A DNA stretch of 8,484 bases from Alphaproteobacteria bacterium (GCA_029881615.1 JAOUMF010000058.1:1-8484), one strand, 5' to 3'. Shown: positions 1-8,136, counted from the stretch's first letter. Program-made: numbers and translations. Notes: generated by a model from the sequence alone, not told the origin.

Positions 1-85
1 CAGCCCGGAGCTGGCGGCCGCCATGGAAACCTGGAAGGAAATCAAGTTCGAGTTCGACGTCGTCGACAAGCTGGCGGCGAGTTGA
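1..85 (+). CDS. cbbL: RuBisCO large subunit, C-terminal end (partial)
   Basis: The first complete codon is at base 2 and the TGA stop is at 83-85, so only about 27 residues are visible. They contain SPELAAAMETWKEIKFEFD, which matches the conserved C-terminal tail of form I (green-type, IA-like) RuBisCO large subunits, where SPEL...WKEIKFEF precedes a short variable end. The large subunit carries the active site that carboxylates ribulose 1,5-bisphosphate in the Calvin-Benson-Bassham cycle. It is followed 27 bases later by a small-subunit gene, the normal cbbLS order, which supports the call. The active-site region lies outside the window, so catalytic competence cannot be judged. Confidence 0.88.
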   Translation, partial: SPELAAAMETWKEIKFEFDVVDKLAAS

Positions 86-112
86 ACCGGATCGCGAGAG
101 GAAATTTGAAAG

Positions 113-475
113 ATGAGCAAAGTCGCAAATATTCAGGACTACCGTTCCAGCCAGGATGACCCGGGCAGCCGCAAATACGGCACCTTTTCATATCTGCCGG
201 AAATGGATCCCCTGCGCATGCGCAGGCAGATCGAGCATATGATCGCCAAAGGCTGGAATCCGGCAATCGAACATGTGGAGCCAGCCCACTCAGCGGATAA
301 CTACTGGTACATGTGGAAACTGCCGATGTTCGGCGAGAAGGATATCGATCGCATCCTTGCCGAGGTGAAGGAATGCGGCAAGGCCTGGCCAAAACATCTG
401 GTGCGCTTGATCGGATACGACAATTACGCCCAGTCACAAGGCGCATCAATGGTCGTGCACCGCCCAGGTGGCTGA
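113..475 (+). CDS. cbbS: RuBisCO small subunit, form IA-like
   Basis: This 120-residue protein is the small subunit of form I RuBisCO, which caps the large-subunit octamer to form the L8S8 enzyme. Family marks are TFSYLPEM near residues 23-30, [11 protein letters not shown] around residues 65-75, and a C-terminal block with IGYDNYAQS and VVHRPGG. The length and the lack of a long C-terminal hairpin extension fit green-type form IA rather than red-type IC/ID enzymes. The residues upstream of TFSYLP include IQDYRSS, comparable to the IQDY-like start of other form IA small subunits. The ATG at 113 is preceded by GAGAGG at 96-101, a usable but rather distant ribosome site. The gene lies 27 bases after cbbL and is followed by an intrinsic terminator, so it appears to be the last gene of its transcript. 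No cbbQ or cbbO follows it directly. Confidence 0.95.
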   Translation: MSKVANIQDYRSSQDDPGSRKYGTFSYLPEMDPLRMRRQIEHMIAKGWNPAIEHVEPAHSADNYWYMWKLPMFGEKDIDRILAEVKECGKAWPKHLVRLIGYDNYAQSQGASMVVHRPGG

Positions 476-508
476 CAAGCAGCCCTAAATCATTGTAAAA
501 AACTTTTT

Positions 509-537
509 AAGGCGACCTTCACAGAGGTCGCCTTTTT
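509..537 (+). terminator. Rho-independent terminator of the cbbLS transcript
   Basis: GGCGACCT (511-518) pairs perfectly with AGGTCGCC (525-532) around a six-base loop. Two flanking A-T pairs can extend the stem, and TTTTT (533-537) follows. It begins 34 bases after the cbbS stop. A stretch of T (504-508) before the stem and A-rich bases (497-502) before that could give weak function on the opposite strand too. It separates the RuBisCO operon from the nap operon. Confidence 0.9.
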
Positions 538-623
538 CTATACGATTCTCAGTGGCTAAAACCTCAACCTTTCCGCCGTTTTTATAAACTCCGTAAAATT
601 TTGTGTGAAAAAAAATCACAGGA

Positions 624-637
624 TTGACCTTCGTCAA
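624..637 (+). promoter_or_regulatory. FNR/Dnr/FixK-family operator upstream of napF
   Basis: TTGAC-CTTC-GTCAA is a perfect inverted repeat matching the TTGAY-N4-RTCAA sites bound by FNR-family regulators such as FNR, Anr, Dnr and FixK. The centre at 630.5 lies 41.5 bases upstream of the start point expected from the TATGAG element, the classic position for class II activation. Known nap operons in several proteobacteria are induced by such regulators under oxygen limitation or nitrogen oxide exposure. Which family member binds cannot be told from the site, because the C/G at the inner position of each half-site is compatible with several. Confidence 0.8.
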
Positions 638-659
638 GTAATCATGCGCCACACAAGCG

Positions 660-665
660 TATGAG
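660..665 (+). promoter_or_regulatory. Candidate -10 element (TATGAG) of the nap promoter
   Basis: TATGAG shares positions 1, 2, 3 and 5 with TATAAT and sits exactly where a class II FNR-family promoter needs it relative to the palindrome at 624-637. No good -35 element accompanies it, which is normal for an activator-dependent promoter. The predicted start is about base 672. The call rests on spacing and partial match only. Confidence 0.5.
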
Positions 666-709
666 TTTCTTCTATCATTCGATCTATCCGACTTAGGGGA
701 ATAACAGGC

Positions 710-1198
710 GTGAGTGGAAGCGTAAGTCGCAGGGCACTTTTCGGAGGTGCATGGCAGGGTAGGTCCGCGCCAGTCAGGCCGCCCTGGACGCCGCCTGAAT
801 CAGAATTTACAGACCTGTGCACCAGTTGCGGCGACTGTATCCCCGCCTGTCCTCCCAAAATCCTTATCAAGGGACGCGCCGGTTACCCTATCGTGGATTT
901 TTCACGCGGTGCCTGCGACTTCTGCGGCGCCTGCGCCGAAGCCTGCCCCGAATCCCTGTTCGCGGTCCGGGAAAGCACACCTTGGAACATCAAGGCGCGG
1001 GTCAACGCGGACTGCCTTTCAATCGCAGGCGTAACCTGCCGCGTTTGCGCCGAATGGTGCGATGCGCGGGCCGTTCGCTTCCGTCTGGAGGTCGGCGGCC
1101 GCGCGCGTCCGGAAATCAACGACGGCGCCTGCACGGGCTGCGGCGAATGCGTCGCGGTCTGCCCCGTCAAAGCCATCACGATGGAGGAATGCGAATGA
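710..1198 (+). CDS. napF: Ferredoxin-type protein NapF
   Basis: NapF is a cytoplasmic iron-sulfur protein that interacts with NapA and is thought to help its maturation or iron-sulfur assembly before export. The 162-residue product opens with SRRALFGG, the usual NapF N-terminal block. Three ferredoxin-type cysteine sets follow: C37/C40/C43/C47, C69/C72/C75/C79 and C141/C144/C147/C151. A further set, C102/C110/C113/C117, in the CLSIAGVTCRVCAEWC block, lies between the second and third and is also typical of the family. There is no cleavable signal. The start is GTG at 710, chosen because AGGGGA (695-700) lies nine bases upstream and the reading then begins with the conserved N-terminus. It is the first gene of the operon and overlaps napD by four bases (ATGA). 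Confidence 0.95.
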   Translation: MSGSVSRRALFGGAWQGRSAPVRPPWTPPESEFTDLCTSCGDCIPACPPKILIKGRAGYPIVDFSRGACDFCGACAEACPESLFAVRESTPWNIKARVNADCLSIAGVTCRVCAEWCDARAVRFRLEVGGRARPEINDGACTGCGECVAVCPVKAITMEECE

Positions 1199-1464
1199 AT
1201 ATCTGTGGCGTACTGGTCCACGCCCTTCCCAAAAGGGGAGAAGACGTCGCGGCGGCAATCGCCGGCCTGGACGGGGCAGAGTTACACCAGACAATTCCCG
1301 ACGGCCGCATGATCGTCACGGTCGAGGACACCGAGGAAAATTCCGCAGGCGATACCGTGCTCGCCCTGCACAGAATTCCGGGCGTGCTATCAGCCGCCTT
1401 GGTCTATCACAATTTCGAGACGGACGAGGTAATCGAACCCAACTCCAGTAACTCCGGAGAGTAG
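1195..1464 (+). CDS. napD: NapA signal-peptide chaperone NapD
   Basis: NapD is a small cytoplasmic chaperone that binds the twin-arginine signal of NapA and holds back export until the molybdenum cofactor and iron-sulfur cluster are inserted. The 89-residue protein shows the family pattern: a first strand [13 protein letters not shown], a helix with [11 protein letters not shown], then [10 protein letters not shown], a second helix around [11 protein letters not shown], and a last strand [10 protein letters not shown]. Length is normal. The ATG at 1195 shares bases with the napF stop and has GGAGGA at 1183-1188, six bases upstream, so translation is probably coupled. napA begins five bases after its stop. 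Confidence 0.95.
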   Translation: MNICGVLVHALPKRGEDVAAAIAGLDGAELHQTIPDGRMIVTVEDTEENSAGDTVLALHRIPGVLSAALVYHNFETDEVIEPNSSNSGE

Positions 1465-1469
1465 CAGAA

Positions 1470-3956
1470 ATGACACATTCACGGCGCGATTTCATCAAGA
1501 CTTCCGCAATAGCGGCCACAGCAGCAGCCGCTGGCGTAACCCTGCCACAGGGCGAAGCCGCCGCCGCTGTCGGCAGCGATATAAGATGGGACAAGGCACC
1601 CTGCCGTTTCTGCGGCACCGGCTGCAGTGTGCTGGTTGGCACCAAGAGCGGCCGCATGGTGGCAACGCAAGGCGATCCCGATGCACCGGTCAACCGCGGA
1701 CTGAACTGTATCAAGGGCTACTTCCTGTCCAAGATCGTCTACGGCAACGACCGGCTGACCCAGCCGCTTCTGCGCAAGACCAATGGCAGATACGACAAGA
1801 ATGGCGAATTCGAACCGGTGAGTTGGGACGAAGCCTTCGACATCATGGCCGTGAAATACAAGGAAGCACTGAAGAAGAAAGGCCCGACCTCGGTCGGCAT
1901 GTTCGGGTCCGGTCAGTGGACGGTGTGGGAAGGCTACGCCGCCGCCAAGCTGATGAAGGCCGGGTTCCGGTCCAACAATATCGACCCCAACGCGCGCCAT
2001 TGCATGGCGTCGGCGGTGGCCGCCTTTATCCGGACTTTCGGCATCGACGAGCCGATGGGTTGTTATGACGATCTGGAACATGCGGACGCCTTCGTGCTCT
2101 GGGGCTCCAACATGGCCGAGATGCATCCGATCCTGTGGTCGCGCCTTACCGACCGGCGGCTGACCTCGGAAAACTGCAAGGTTGCTGTGTTGTCAACTTT
2201 CGAGAACCGGAATTTCGACCTCGCCGACCTCGGCATCGTGTTCAAGCCGGGCACGGATTTGGCAATGCTCAACTACATCGCCAACTACATTATCCAGAAC
2301 GGCAAGGTTAACGAGGCCTTCGTAAAGGATCACATCAACTTCCGCATCGGCAATCAGGATATCGGCTATGGCCTGCGTCCGAACGATCCGCGCGAGCAGG
2401 CAGCCAAGAATTCCGACAATGGCGGCGGCTCGAAGGAATACAGCTTCGAGGAATACAAAACCTTTGTCGCCGATTACACGCTTGAGAAGGTGAGCGCGCT
2501 GTCAGGCGTTGCGCCCGACAAGCTGGAGGCATTGGCGGAATTGTACGCCGACCCGAACCGCAAGGTCATGTCGCTCTGGACCATGGGCTTCAACCAGCAT
2601 GCCCGCGGCACCTGGGTGAACCAGCTTTGCTACAATATCCATCTGCTGACCGGCAAGATTTCCGAGCCGGGCAACGGCCCATTCTCGCTGACCGGCCAAC
2701 CTTCGGCCTGTGGCACGGCGCGCGAAGTAGGAACCTTCGCCCACCGCCTGCCGGCCGACATGGTTGTGGCAAACGAAAAGCACCGCAAAATCGCCGAAGA
2801 GAAATGGCAACTGCCCGAAGGCACCATCCCCCCCAAACCAGGCTTCCACGCAGTCCTGCAAAACCGCAAACTTAAGGACGGCGACCTCAACGTCTACTGG
2901 GTGATGTGCAACAACAACATGCAAGCCGCGCCCAACATGAACGAAGAGGGCTGGCCCGGTTACCGTAACCCGGAAAACTTCATTATCGTTTCCGACCCCT
3001 ACCCGACGGTGACCACCCTGGCCGCGGACCTGATCCTGCCTACCGCCATGTGGGTGGAGAAGGAAGGTGCCTACGGTAATGCCGAACGCCGGACCCAGTT
3101 CTGGCGGCAGCAAATCAAGGCGCCCGGCGAGGCCAAATCGGATCTCTGGCAACTCGTGGAATTCTCGAAACGTTTCACGGTAGAGGAAGTATGGCCGGCG
3201 GACCTGATCGCCAAGAAACCGGAATACAAGGGCAAGACGCTTTACGATATCCTGTTCGCCAACGGCAAGGTCGACAAATTCCCCCTGACCGAGACACAGG
3301 ACGGTTTCGACAACGATGAGTCGGTTCATTTCGGCTATTACCTCCAGAAGGGCCTGTTCGAGGAATACGCCGATTTCGGCCGCGGCAAGGCGCATGATCT
3401 GGCGCCGTTCGACATGTATCACAAGTCGCGTGGACTGCGCTGGCCGGTAATCGACGGCAAGGAAACGCTGTGGCGCTTCCGCGAGGGGTACGACCCCTAT
3501 GTCAAGCCAGGCAACCGCGTCGAGTTCTACGGCAAACCGGACGGCAAGGCGGCGATCTTCGCACTGCCCTACGAGCCGCCGGCGGAAGAACCGGACCAGG
3601 AGTTCGATTTCTGGTTGGTTACCGGCCGCGTGCTGGAGCACTGGCATTCCGGCTCGATGACCCGGCGGGTTCCCGAACTGCACCGCGCCTTCCCGAATGC
3701 GGTATTGTTCATGAGCCCCGACGACGCCGCCAAACGCGGCTTCAAGCGAGGACAAACCGTGCGCCTCAGCACACGGCGTGGGTCTTTGCTGACAACTGTC
3801 GAAACCAAGGGCCGGAACGTTATGCCCGAGGGCGTCGTATTCATTCCCTGGTTCGACGAGGGGCAGTTGGTCAACAAACTGACGCTCGATGCGACCTGTC
3901 CAATCTCAAAGGAGACCGACTACAAGAAATGCGCCTGCAAGGTGGAAGCGGCCTGA
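1470..3956 (+). CDS. napA: Periplasmic nitrate reductase catalytic subunit NapA
   Basis: NapA is the molybdenum enzyme that reduces nitrate to nitrite in the periplasm. The 828-residue protein has the same length as E. coli NapA. It starts with a textbook twin-arginine signal, SRRDFIK (residues 4-10), followed by an alanine-rich hydrophobic stretch ending near residue 33 (GEAAAAV). The [4Fe-4S] ligands are C45, C48, C52 and C80 (CRFCGTGC...NCIKGY), with K82 as the conserved lysine between cluster and pterin. The molybdenum ligand is C178 in NARHCMAS. Molybdopterin-binding blocks continue to the C-terminus, including [17 protein letters not shown] near residues 718-734. The ATG at 1470 has GGAGAG at 1456-1461. 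No frameshift or missing key residue was seen. The product should receive electrons from NapB. Confidence 0.98.
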   Translation: MTHSRRDFIKTSAIAATAAAAGVTLPQGEAAAAVGSDIRWDKAPCRFCGTGCSVLVGTKSGRMVATQGDPDAPVNRGLNCIKGYFLSKIVYGNDRLTQPLLRKTNGRYDKNGEFEPVSWDEAFDIMAVKYKEALKKKGPTSVGMFGSGQWTVWEGYAAAKLMKAGFRSNNIDPNARHCMASAVAAFIRTFGIDEPMGCYDDLEHADAFVLWGSNMAEMHPILWSRLTDRRLTSENCKVAVLSTFENRNFDLADLGIVFKPGTDLAMLNYIANYIIQNGKVNEAFVKDHINFRIGNQDIGYGLRPNDPREQAAKNSDNGGGSKEYSFEEYKTFVADYTLEKVSALSGVAPDKLEALAELYADPNRKVMSLWTMGFNQHARGTWVNQLCYNIHLLTGKISEPGNGPFSLTGQPSACGTAREVGTFAHRLPADMVVANEKHRKIAEEKWQLPEGTIPPKPGFHAVLQNRKLKDGDLNVYWVMCNNNMQAAPNMNEEGWPGYRNPENFIIVSDPYPTVTTLAADLILPTAMWVEKEGAYGNAERRTQFWRQQIKAPGEAKSDLWQLVEFSKRFTVEEVWPADLIAKKPEYKGKTLYDILFANGKVDKFPLTETQDGFDNDESVHFGYYLQKGLFEEYADFGRGKAHDLAPFDMYHKSRGLRWPVIDGKETLWRFREGYDPYVKPGNRVEFYGKPDGKAAIFALPYEPPAEEPDQEFDFWLVTGRVLEHWHSGSMTRRVPELHRAFPNAVLFMSPDDAAKRGFKRGQTVRLSTRRGSLLTTVETKGRNVMPEGVVFIPWFDEGQLVNKLTLDATCPISKETDYKKCACKVEAA

Positions 3957-3968
3957 GGCCAGTAAGCC

Positions 3969-4736
3969 ATGGCGTCGAATTATCCTGACAAGGCGAATCC
4001 CGGCGGGCCGGGCAGGCGGCGGTTTCTTACCGGCGTCGCCCGTGCCGCTTGCGGAGTCGGGATCGCGGGGTTACTGCTGGGCCTGGCGGCCCGGCAGGGC
4101 CGCGCCTTGCCGGCGTGGGCGATTCGCCCGCCCGGCGCCATTGACGAAACGGCGTTCGCCGGCGCTTGCGTACGCTGTGGCCTTTGCGTCCGGGACTGCC
4201 CCTACAAGACATTGCGGCTCTCCGAACTCGGCGAGCCGGTAACCACGGGCACCCCTTATTTCACCGCCCGCGACGTGCCCTGCGAGATGTGCGAGGACAT
4301 TCCCTGCGTCGCCGCCTGTCCAACCGGGGCGCTGGACAAGAATCTTACGAAAATAGAAGACGCCCGAATGGGCATCGCCGTGCTGACCGGGCAGGAAGAC
4401 TGCCTCAACTTTCTTGGCCTGCGCTGCGACGTTTGCTATCGCGTCTGCCCAGTGATCGACAAGGCGATCAAACTGGAGAGACAACACAATACAAGGACCG
4501 GCGCGCACACGATGTTCATTCCCGTGGTGGACAGCGAACACTGCACCGGCTGCGGCAAATGCGAACGGAGCTGCGTGCTGGAAAAAGCCGCCATCCGCGT
4601 ATTGCCGATCGAACTCGCAAAAGGCGAACTTGGCGCCCATTACCGGCTGGGCTGGGAAGAAAAGGAAGAATATGGCGGGCCGCTTCTGCCCGATATCATT
4701 GATCTGCCCGACCGGATGCCGGGAGTTCCGCAATGA
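3969..4736 (+). CDS. napG: Quinol dehydrogenase ferredoxin subunit NapG
   Basis: NapG is a periplasmic protein with four [4Fe-4S] clusters that works with membrane protein NapH to pass electrons from quinol towards NapA. The 255-residue product has a twin-arginine-type N-terminus, GRRRFLTG (residues 15-22), then a hydrophobic stretch (about 27-41) and ALPAWA as a possible cleavage region. Cysteine sets are C67/C70/C73/C77, C105/C108/C113/C117, C145/C153/C156/C160 and C192/C195/C198/C202. The order and spacing match NapG/MauM-type ferredoxins. The twin arginines lie 16 residues in, after a hydrophilic leader with many Pro and Gly. The ATG at 3969 is 12 bases after the napA stop, with only a modest GAGG (3955-3958) upstream. 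It overlaps napH by four bases. Confidence 0.95.
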   Translation: MASNYPDKANPGGPGRRRFLTGVARAACGVGIAGLLLGLAARQGRALPAWAIRPPGAIDETAFAGACVRCGLCVRDCPYKTLRLSELGEPVTTGTPYFTARDVPCEMCEDIPCVAACPTGALDKNLTKIEDARMGIAVLTGQEDCLNFLGLRCDVCYRVCPVIDKAIKLERQHNTRTGAHTMFIPVVDSEHCTGCGKCERSCVLEKAAIRVLPIELAKGELGAHYRLGWEEKEEYGGPLLPDIIDLPDRMPGVPQ

Positions 4737-5617
4737 ATGCCCCGGCCCAATATGACGCCCCGCGGCGCGGCTTTCTGGCGCGCAATAAATGGCTGATTCT
4801 ACGTCGCGCCTCTCAGTTTGGTTTCCTCGCGCTGTTTCTGGCCGGCCCCGTCATCGGCGTCTGGATCGTCAAGGGCACGCTCGCCTCCAGCCTGACCCTT
4901 GGGGTATTGCCACTGACAGATCCCTATATGCTGCTGCAAAGCCTGTTTGCCGGAAACATTCCCGCCGCCACGGCACTGATTGGCGCGGCGATCGTACTGG
5001 CCGCCTACGCGGTGATCGGCGGGCGGGTATATTGTTCCTGGGTTTGCCCCATCAATATCGTAACCGACGCATCGCACTGGCTTTCAACGCGGCTGGATAT
5101 CCCGAAAGGCTGGCAGCCGAAAAGGTCGCTGCGCTACTGGGTTCTGGGCATGACTCTGGCGACCTCGGCGGCGACCGGGGTTATCGTCTGGGAACTGGTC
5201 AATCCGATTACCCTGCTGCACCGGGGCCTGCTTTACGGCGTGGGATTCGCCTGGGCGGCGGTGTTGGCCGTATTTCTATTCGACCTGTTTGTAAGCCGCC
5301 GGGGCTGGTGTGGACATATCTGCCCAGTCGGCGCGTTCTATGGCCTGATCGGCCATTTCGCCCTGTTGCGGATGAACGCCCCTGCCCGCGCGGATTGCGA
5401 CGATTGCATGGATTGTTATGCCGTTTGTCCGGAGCCCCACGTCATCACACCGGCCCTGAAGGGGGCCAAAGGGGGAGCCGGTTCCGTCATCCTGTCTTCG
5501 GACTGCAGCAACTGCGGTCGCTGCATAGACGTCTGCGACAGAATAGTTTTCAAATTTTCCACGCGGTTTGCACAAACGGCCGACGAAGCCTCGCTGCCGC
5601 AACGGAAAGCCGCATGA
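4733..5617 (+). CDS. napH: Quinol dehydrogenase membrane subunit NapH
   Basis: NapH is an inner-membrane iron-sulfur protein that, with NapG, oxidises quinol and feeds electrons to the Nap system. The 294-residue protein has four hydrophobic segments at about residues 28-46, 79-97, 136-153 and 170-187. Two CX3CP motifs follow membrane segments: YCSWVCPIN (C101, C105) and WCGHICPVG (C193, C197). Two cytoplasmic ferredoxin-type sets follow: C222/C225/C228/C232 ([12 protein letters not shown]) and C258/C261/C264/C268 ([12 protein letters not shown]). All are typical of the NapH/NosR C-terminal family. The start codon overlaps the napG stop (ATGA) and GGGAG lies at 4721-4725, which suggests coupled synthesis of the two partners. 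Confidence 0.95.
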   Translation: MNAPAQYDAPRRGFLARNKWLILRRASQFGFLALFLAGPVIGVWIVKGTLASSLTLGVLPLTDPYMLLQSLFAGNIPAATALIGAAIVLAAYAVIGGRVYCSWVCPINIVTDASHWLSTRLDIPKGWQPKRSLRYWVLGMTLATSAATGVIVWELVNPITLLHRGLLYGVGFAWAAVLAVFLFDLFVSRRGWCGHICPVGAFYGLIGHFALLRMNAPARADCDDCMDCYAVCPEPHVITPALKGAKGGAGSVILSSDCSNCGRCIDVCDRIVFKFSTRFAQTADEASLPQRKAA

Positions 5618-5641
5618 GACCCCAATGAAGGGAGAGTCACC

Positions 5642-6136
5642 GTGTATAAGATCTTCGTGAGATATTCCAAACTTGCCACCCTCGCGGCACTGGCCGTTTT
5701 GTCGCTGACAGCAATTATCCTGCTGTCCGCCCAGATTTCGGAAAAAGCAATGGCGCAGCAAACCGGCGGATTACAATCCCTGCGCGGCGAAACTGAAATA
5801 CCCGATCAAAATACCGCGCCTACCCTGCCCCGCCAGGACACCCAGGCCGGCAGCTTCGAACGGGCCTACCGCCAGCAGCCACCGCTGATCCCGCACAAGA
5901 TCGACGGCTATCAGATCGACCGGTCGGCAAATCAGTGCATGCAGTGCCACGACTGGCCATATAACGTCGACCAGCAAGCACCAAAAATCAGTGAAACCCA
6001 TTATATCAGCCGGGACGGCGTTGCCCTGGACGAGGTTTCCCCGCGCCGCTGGTTCTGCACCCAGTGCCATACGCCCCAATCCAATGCCAAGGAACTGGTG
6101 CGCAACAACTTCAAGTCCGCCTCGGATTTGGATTAA
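5642..6136 (+). CDS. napB: Dihaem cytochrome c subunit NapB
   Basis: NapB is the small electron-transfer subunit that forms the NapAB complex in the periplasm. The 164-residue precursor has a long N-terminal hydrophobic stretch (about residues 11-30) and a likely signal peptidase site after AMA at residue 38. Two haem c sites, CMQCH (C99-H103) and CTQCH (C139-H143), are each preceded by a candidate distal histidine: H85 in PLIPHKIDGY and H120 in SETHY. This is the known NapB arrangement. The start is GTG at 5642, chosen for the strong AAGGGAGAG (5628-5636) five bases upstream. The ATG at 5625 is out of frame. It lies 24 bases after napH, the largest gap within the operon. Confidence 0.95.
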   Translation: MYKIFVRYSKLATLAALAVLSLTAIILLSAQISEKAMAQQTGGLQSLRGETEIPDQNTAPTLPRQDTQAGSFERAYRQQPPLIPHKIDGYQIDRSANQCMQCHDWPYNVDQQAPKISETHYISRDGVALDEVSPRRWFCTQCHTPQSNAKELVRNNFKSASDLD

Positions 6137-6154
6137 CAGGGAAGGGCATCATCG

Positions 6155-6850
6155 ATGAACGGTAAGGATCAGAAGGGCGCCGCCACAGGCGATACCGGCA
6201 AGAACGGCAAGGAGGGAAAACGGTTCACCTGGAAAGACCGCATACCCCAGTTCTGGCGCTTCATATCGCGGCCCCACGCCACCGCAACGTTGGGCACGCT
6301 GGTCATAGCCGGTTTCGTCGCCGGTATCCTGTTCTGGGGCGGCTTCAACTGGTCAATGGAAATGACCAATAGCCAGACCTTCTGCATCGGCTGTCACGAG
6401 ATGGAACAGAATGTGTTCCGCGAATATCGAGAAACCATCCATTTCTCGAACCGCACCGGCGTGCGCGCCACCTGCCCGGACTGCCATGTCCCGAAGACCT
6501 GGATCCACAAGATGGCCCGAAAAATCCGGGCCAGTGGCGAGTTGTTCCATCATTTCATGGGAACCATCAGCACGCGCGACAAATTCGAAGCCAAACGCGT
6601 GAAGCTGGCGACCAGTGTATGGCGTGAAATGAAAGAGACGGATTCACGGGAATGCCGGAACTGTCATAATTTCGATTACATGGACTATACGCTGCAGGAA
6701 ACCCGCGCCTCGCGGCGCCATCAGGAAGCTATCGACGGCGGGAAAACCTGCATCGACTGTCACAAGGGCATTGCCCATACCCTGCCTGATGCGGCCTATG
6801 AAGCCTGGCACAAGCTGGAAGCCGAAATGGAAGCAGACGCAGGGGGTTGA
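6155..6850 (+). CDS. napC: Tetrahaem c-type quinol dehydrogenase NapC
   Basis: NapC (NapC/NirT/NrfH family) is a membrane-anchored cytochrome that oxidises quinol and passes electrons to NapB. The 231-residue protein has one membrane anchor (about residues 43-64). Four haem c sites follow: CIGCH (77-81), CPDCH (107-111), CRNCH (167-171) and CIDCH (199-203). The HEM sequence after the first site supplies the usual methionine near haem 1. It is somewhat longer than the roughly 200-residue norm because of a hydrophilic N-terminal tail, residues 1-24, rich in Gly, Lys and Asp. The ATG at 6155 has AGGGAAGGG at 6138-6146. No in-frame start with a better ribosome site was seen downstream, so the tail is probably translated. 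It is the last gene of the operon. Confidence 0.95.
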   Translation: MNGKDQKGAATGDTGKNGKEGKRFTWKDRIPQFWRFISRPHATATLGTLVIAGFVAGILFWGGFNWSMEMTNSQTFCIGCHEMEQNVFREYRETIHFSNRTGVRATCPDCHVPKTWIHKMARKIRASGELFHHFMGTISTRDKFEAKRVKLATSVWREMKETDSRECRNCHNFDYMDYTLQETRASRRHQEAIDGGKTCIDCHKGIAHTLPDAAYEAWHKLEAEMEADAGG

Positions 6851-6896
6851 TTTCCAAAAACAAAAGCGGCGGTGGAGTTTGAACCCACCGCCGCTT
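6851..6896 (-). terminator. Intrinsic terminator of rtcB, between convergent napC and rtcB
   Basis: AAGCGGCGGTGG (6864-6875) pairs perfectly over 12 bases with CCACCGCCGCTT (6885-6896) around a nine-base loop. Read on the - strand, the stem is followed at once by TTTTGTTTTT, giving a strong terminator just four bases beyond the rtcB stop. On the + strand only CTT-CGCC follows the stem, so termination of the nap transcript here is possible but would be weaker and may depend on hairpin strength or Rho. Confidence 0.9.
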
Positions 6897-6900
6897 CGCC

Positions 6901-8136
6901 TTACCCTTTCACACAAACAATCTGCTTGAGCGTATGGACGACCTCCACGAGGTCGGCCTGCGCCGCCATCACCGCGTCGATGTCCTTATAGGCCATCGGC
7001 GTTTCGTCGATGACGTCGGAATCCTTGCGGCATTCCACGCCCTTGGTGGCCGCTTCGTGGTCCGCCAGCGTAAAGCGCCGCTTGGCCTCGGTCCGCGACA
7101 TGGATCGGCCGGCCCCGTGCGAGCAGGAACAAAAGGATTCCTTGTTCCCCTTGCCCCGCACGATGAAAGATTTTGCCCCCATCGAACCCGGGATGATCCC
7201 CAGCTCGCCCTCGCCGGCGCTTACCGCGCCCTTGCGGGTGAGCCAGACATCCTCGCCGAAATGTTTCTCCTTCGACACGTAGTTGTGGTGGCAGTTCACC
7301 GCCACGTCGCCGAGGGCGAAATCCCGGAACCGCTTTTCCATCACGGCCAGCACACGGTCCATCATGATCTGGCGGTTAGTGCGCGCGTAATCCTGCGCCC
7401 AGCCGACCGCCTTCACATAGTCGTAAAAATGCTCCGATCCCTCGGCCAGATAGGAAAGATCCTTATCCGGCAGATGGATGAACCAGCGCTCCATCTCGCG
7501 CTTGGCGCGCTCGATGAAGTAGGAACCGATCCGGTTGCCGATCCCGCGCGACCCCGAATGCAGCATCACCCACACGCGGTCCGCCTCATCGAGACAAATC
7601 TCGATGAAGTGGTTGCCAGTACCCAGCGTCCCCAGATGGGCAACATTATTCGCTTGGCCAATCTTGGGATGCCGCTCGACAATCGCCGCATGTCCGTCAA
7701 TCAACGGCTTGTTGCGGTGAAGCGCGGTGGTCCACGCCTTTTCCACATCCTTGGGCACGCTGCCCCACGCCCCGCGATCGCCCTTGCGCCCGTCGTTGGT
7801 GCGGCCATGGGGCACTGCAGCCTCGATCGCCGAACGCAGGCCCGACAAGTCTTCGGGCAACTGGTGCGAGATCAGCGAGGTCTGCACCGCCATCATGCCA
7901 CAGCCGATGTCGACGCCGACCGCCGCCGGCACGATTGCGCCCTTGCAGGGGATCACCGATCCCACGGTGGCGCCCTTGCCGAAATGAACGTCCGGCATGA
8001 CCGCCACATGGCGATGCACGAAGGGCAGCGAGGCAACATTCTTCAACTGCTGCAGCGCCGCGTCCTCGACCGGCACGCCCGTAGTCCAGGCCTTGATGCC
8101 CGCGCCCTTGGTTTCGATGTAGTTGTATCCTGCCAT
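6901..8136 (-). CDS. rtcB: RtcB RNA ligase (3'-phosphate/5'-hydroxyl joining, GTP and Mn2+ dependent)
   Basis: RtcB joins RNA ends bearing a 3'-phosphate or 2',3'-cyclic phosphate to 5'-hydroxyl ends through a guanylated histidine, and acts in RNA repair or tRNA splicing. From the ATG at 8136 the protein has 411 residues, close to E. coli RtcB (408). Key residues are present: PDVHFGKG (D49), GVDIGCGM (D76, C79), GTGNHF (H176), HSGSRG (H193), NCHHNY (H284), and SHGAGR (H340), the expected guanylation site. The spacing of these residues tracks the E. coli ligands. The protein ends in the typical VKG. AAGGAG (complement of 8145-8150) lies eight bases before this ATG. A TTG start at 8157 would add seven residues but would overlap that ribosome site. 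No archease, rtcA or rtcR is visible in the window. Confidence 0.95.
   Translation of the reverse strand: MAGYNYIETKGAGIKAWTTGVPVEDAALQQLKNVASLPFVHRHVAVMPDVHFGKGATVGSVIPCKGAIVPAAVGVDIGCGMMAVQTSLISHQLPEDLSGLRSAIEAAVPHGRTNDGRKGDRGAWGSVPKDVEKAWTTALHRNKPLIDGHAAIVERHPKIGQANNVAHLGTLGTGNHFIEICLDEADRVWVMLHSGSRGIGNRIGSYFIERAKREMERWFIHLPDKDLSYLAEGSEHFYDYVKAVGWAQDYARTNRQIMMDRVLAVMEKRFRDFALGDVAVNCHHNYVSKEKHFGEDVWLTRKGAVSAGEGELGIIPGSMGAKSFIVRGKGNKESFCSCSHGAGRSMSRTEAKRRFTLADHEAATKGVECRKDSDVIDETPMAYKDIDAVMAAQADLVEVVHTLKQIVCVKG

Larger units (their letters stand above)
540..709 (+). promoter_or_regulatory. Promoter and leader region of the nap operon
   Basis: The 170 bases between the cbbS terminator and napF hold no convincing gene. 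No napE-like or other small ORF with a ribosome site was seen. The stretch 580-620 is strikingly AT-rich compared with the neighbouring genes and carries an imperfectly spaced inverted repeat, TGTGA-N7-TCACA (604-620). Then come a perfect FNR-type palindrome (624-637), a -10-like TATGAG (660-665) and a ribosome site AGGGGA (695-700). The inferred start point is near 672, giving a leader of about 38 bases. The strand and overall role are strong inferences from position, while the exact start point is not proven. Confidence 0.75.

Noticed and set aside
614..626. A possible IHF site next to the A tract in the nap promoter
   Set aside because: AATCAC-N4-TTG has one mismatch to the loose consensus and overlaps the FNR-type palindrome, so simultaneous function is doubtful and the match is weak evidence.
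2502..3755. A 417-codon open frame antisense to napA
   Set aside because: Long antisense frames are common in GC-rich genes. The + strand frame carries the intact NapA motifs and the antisense product resembles nothing.
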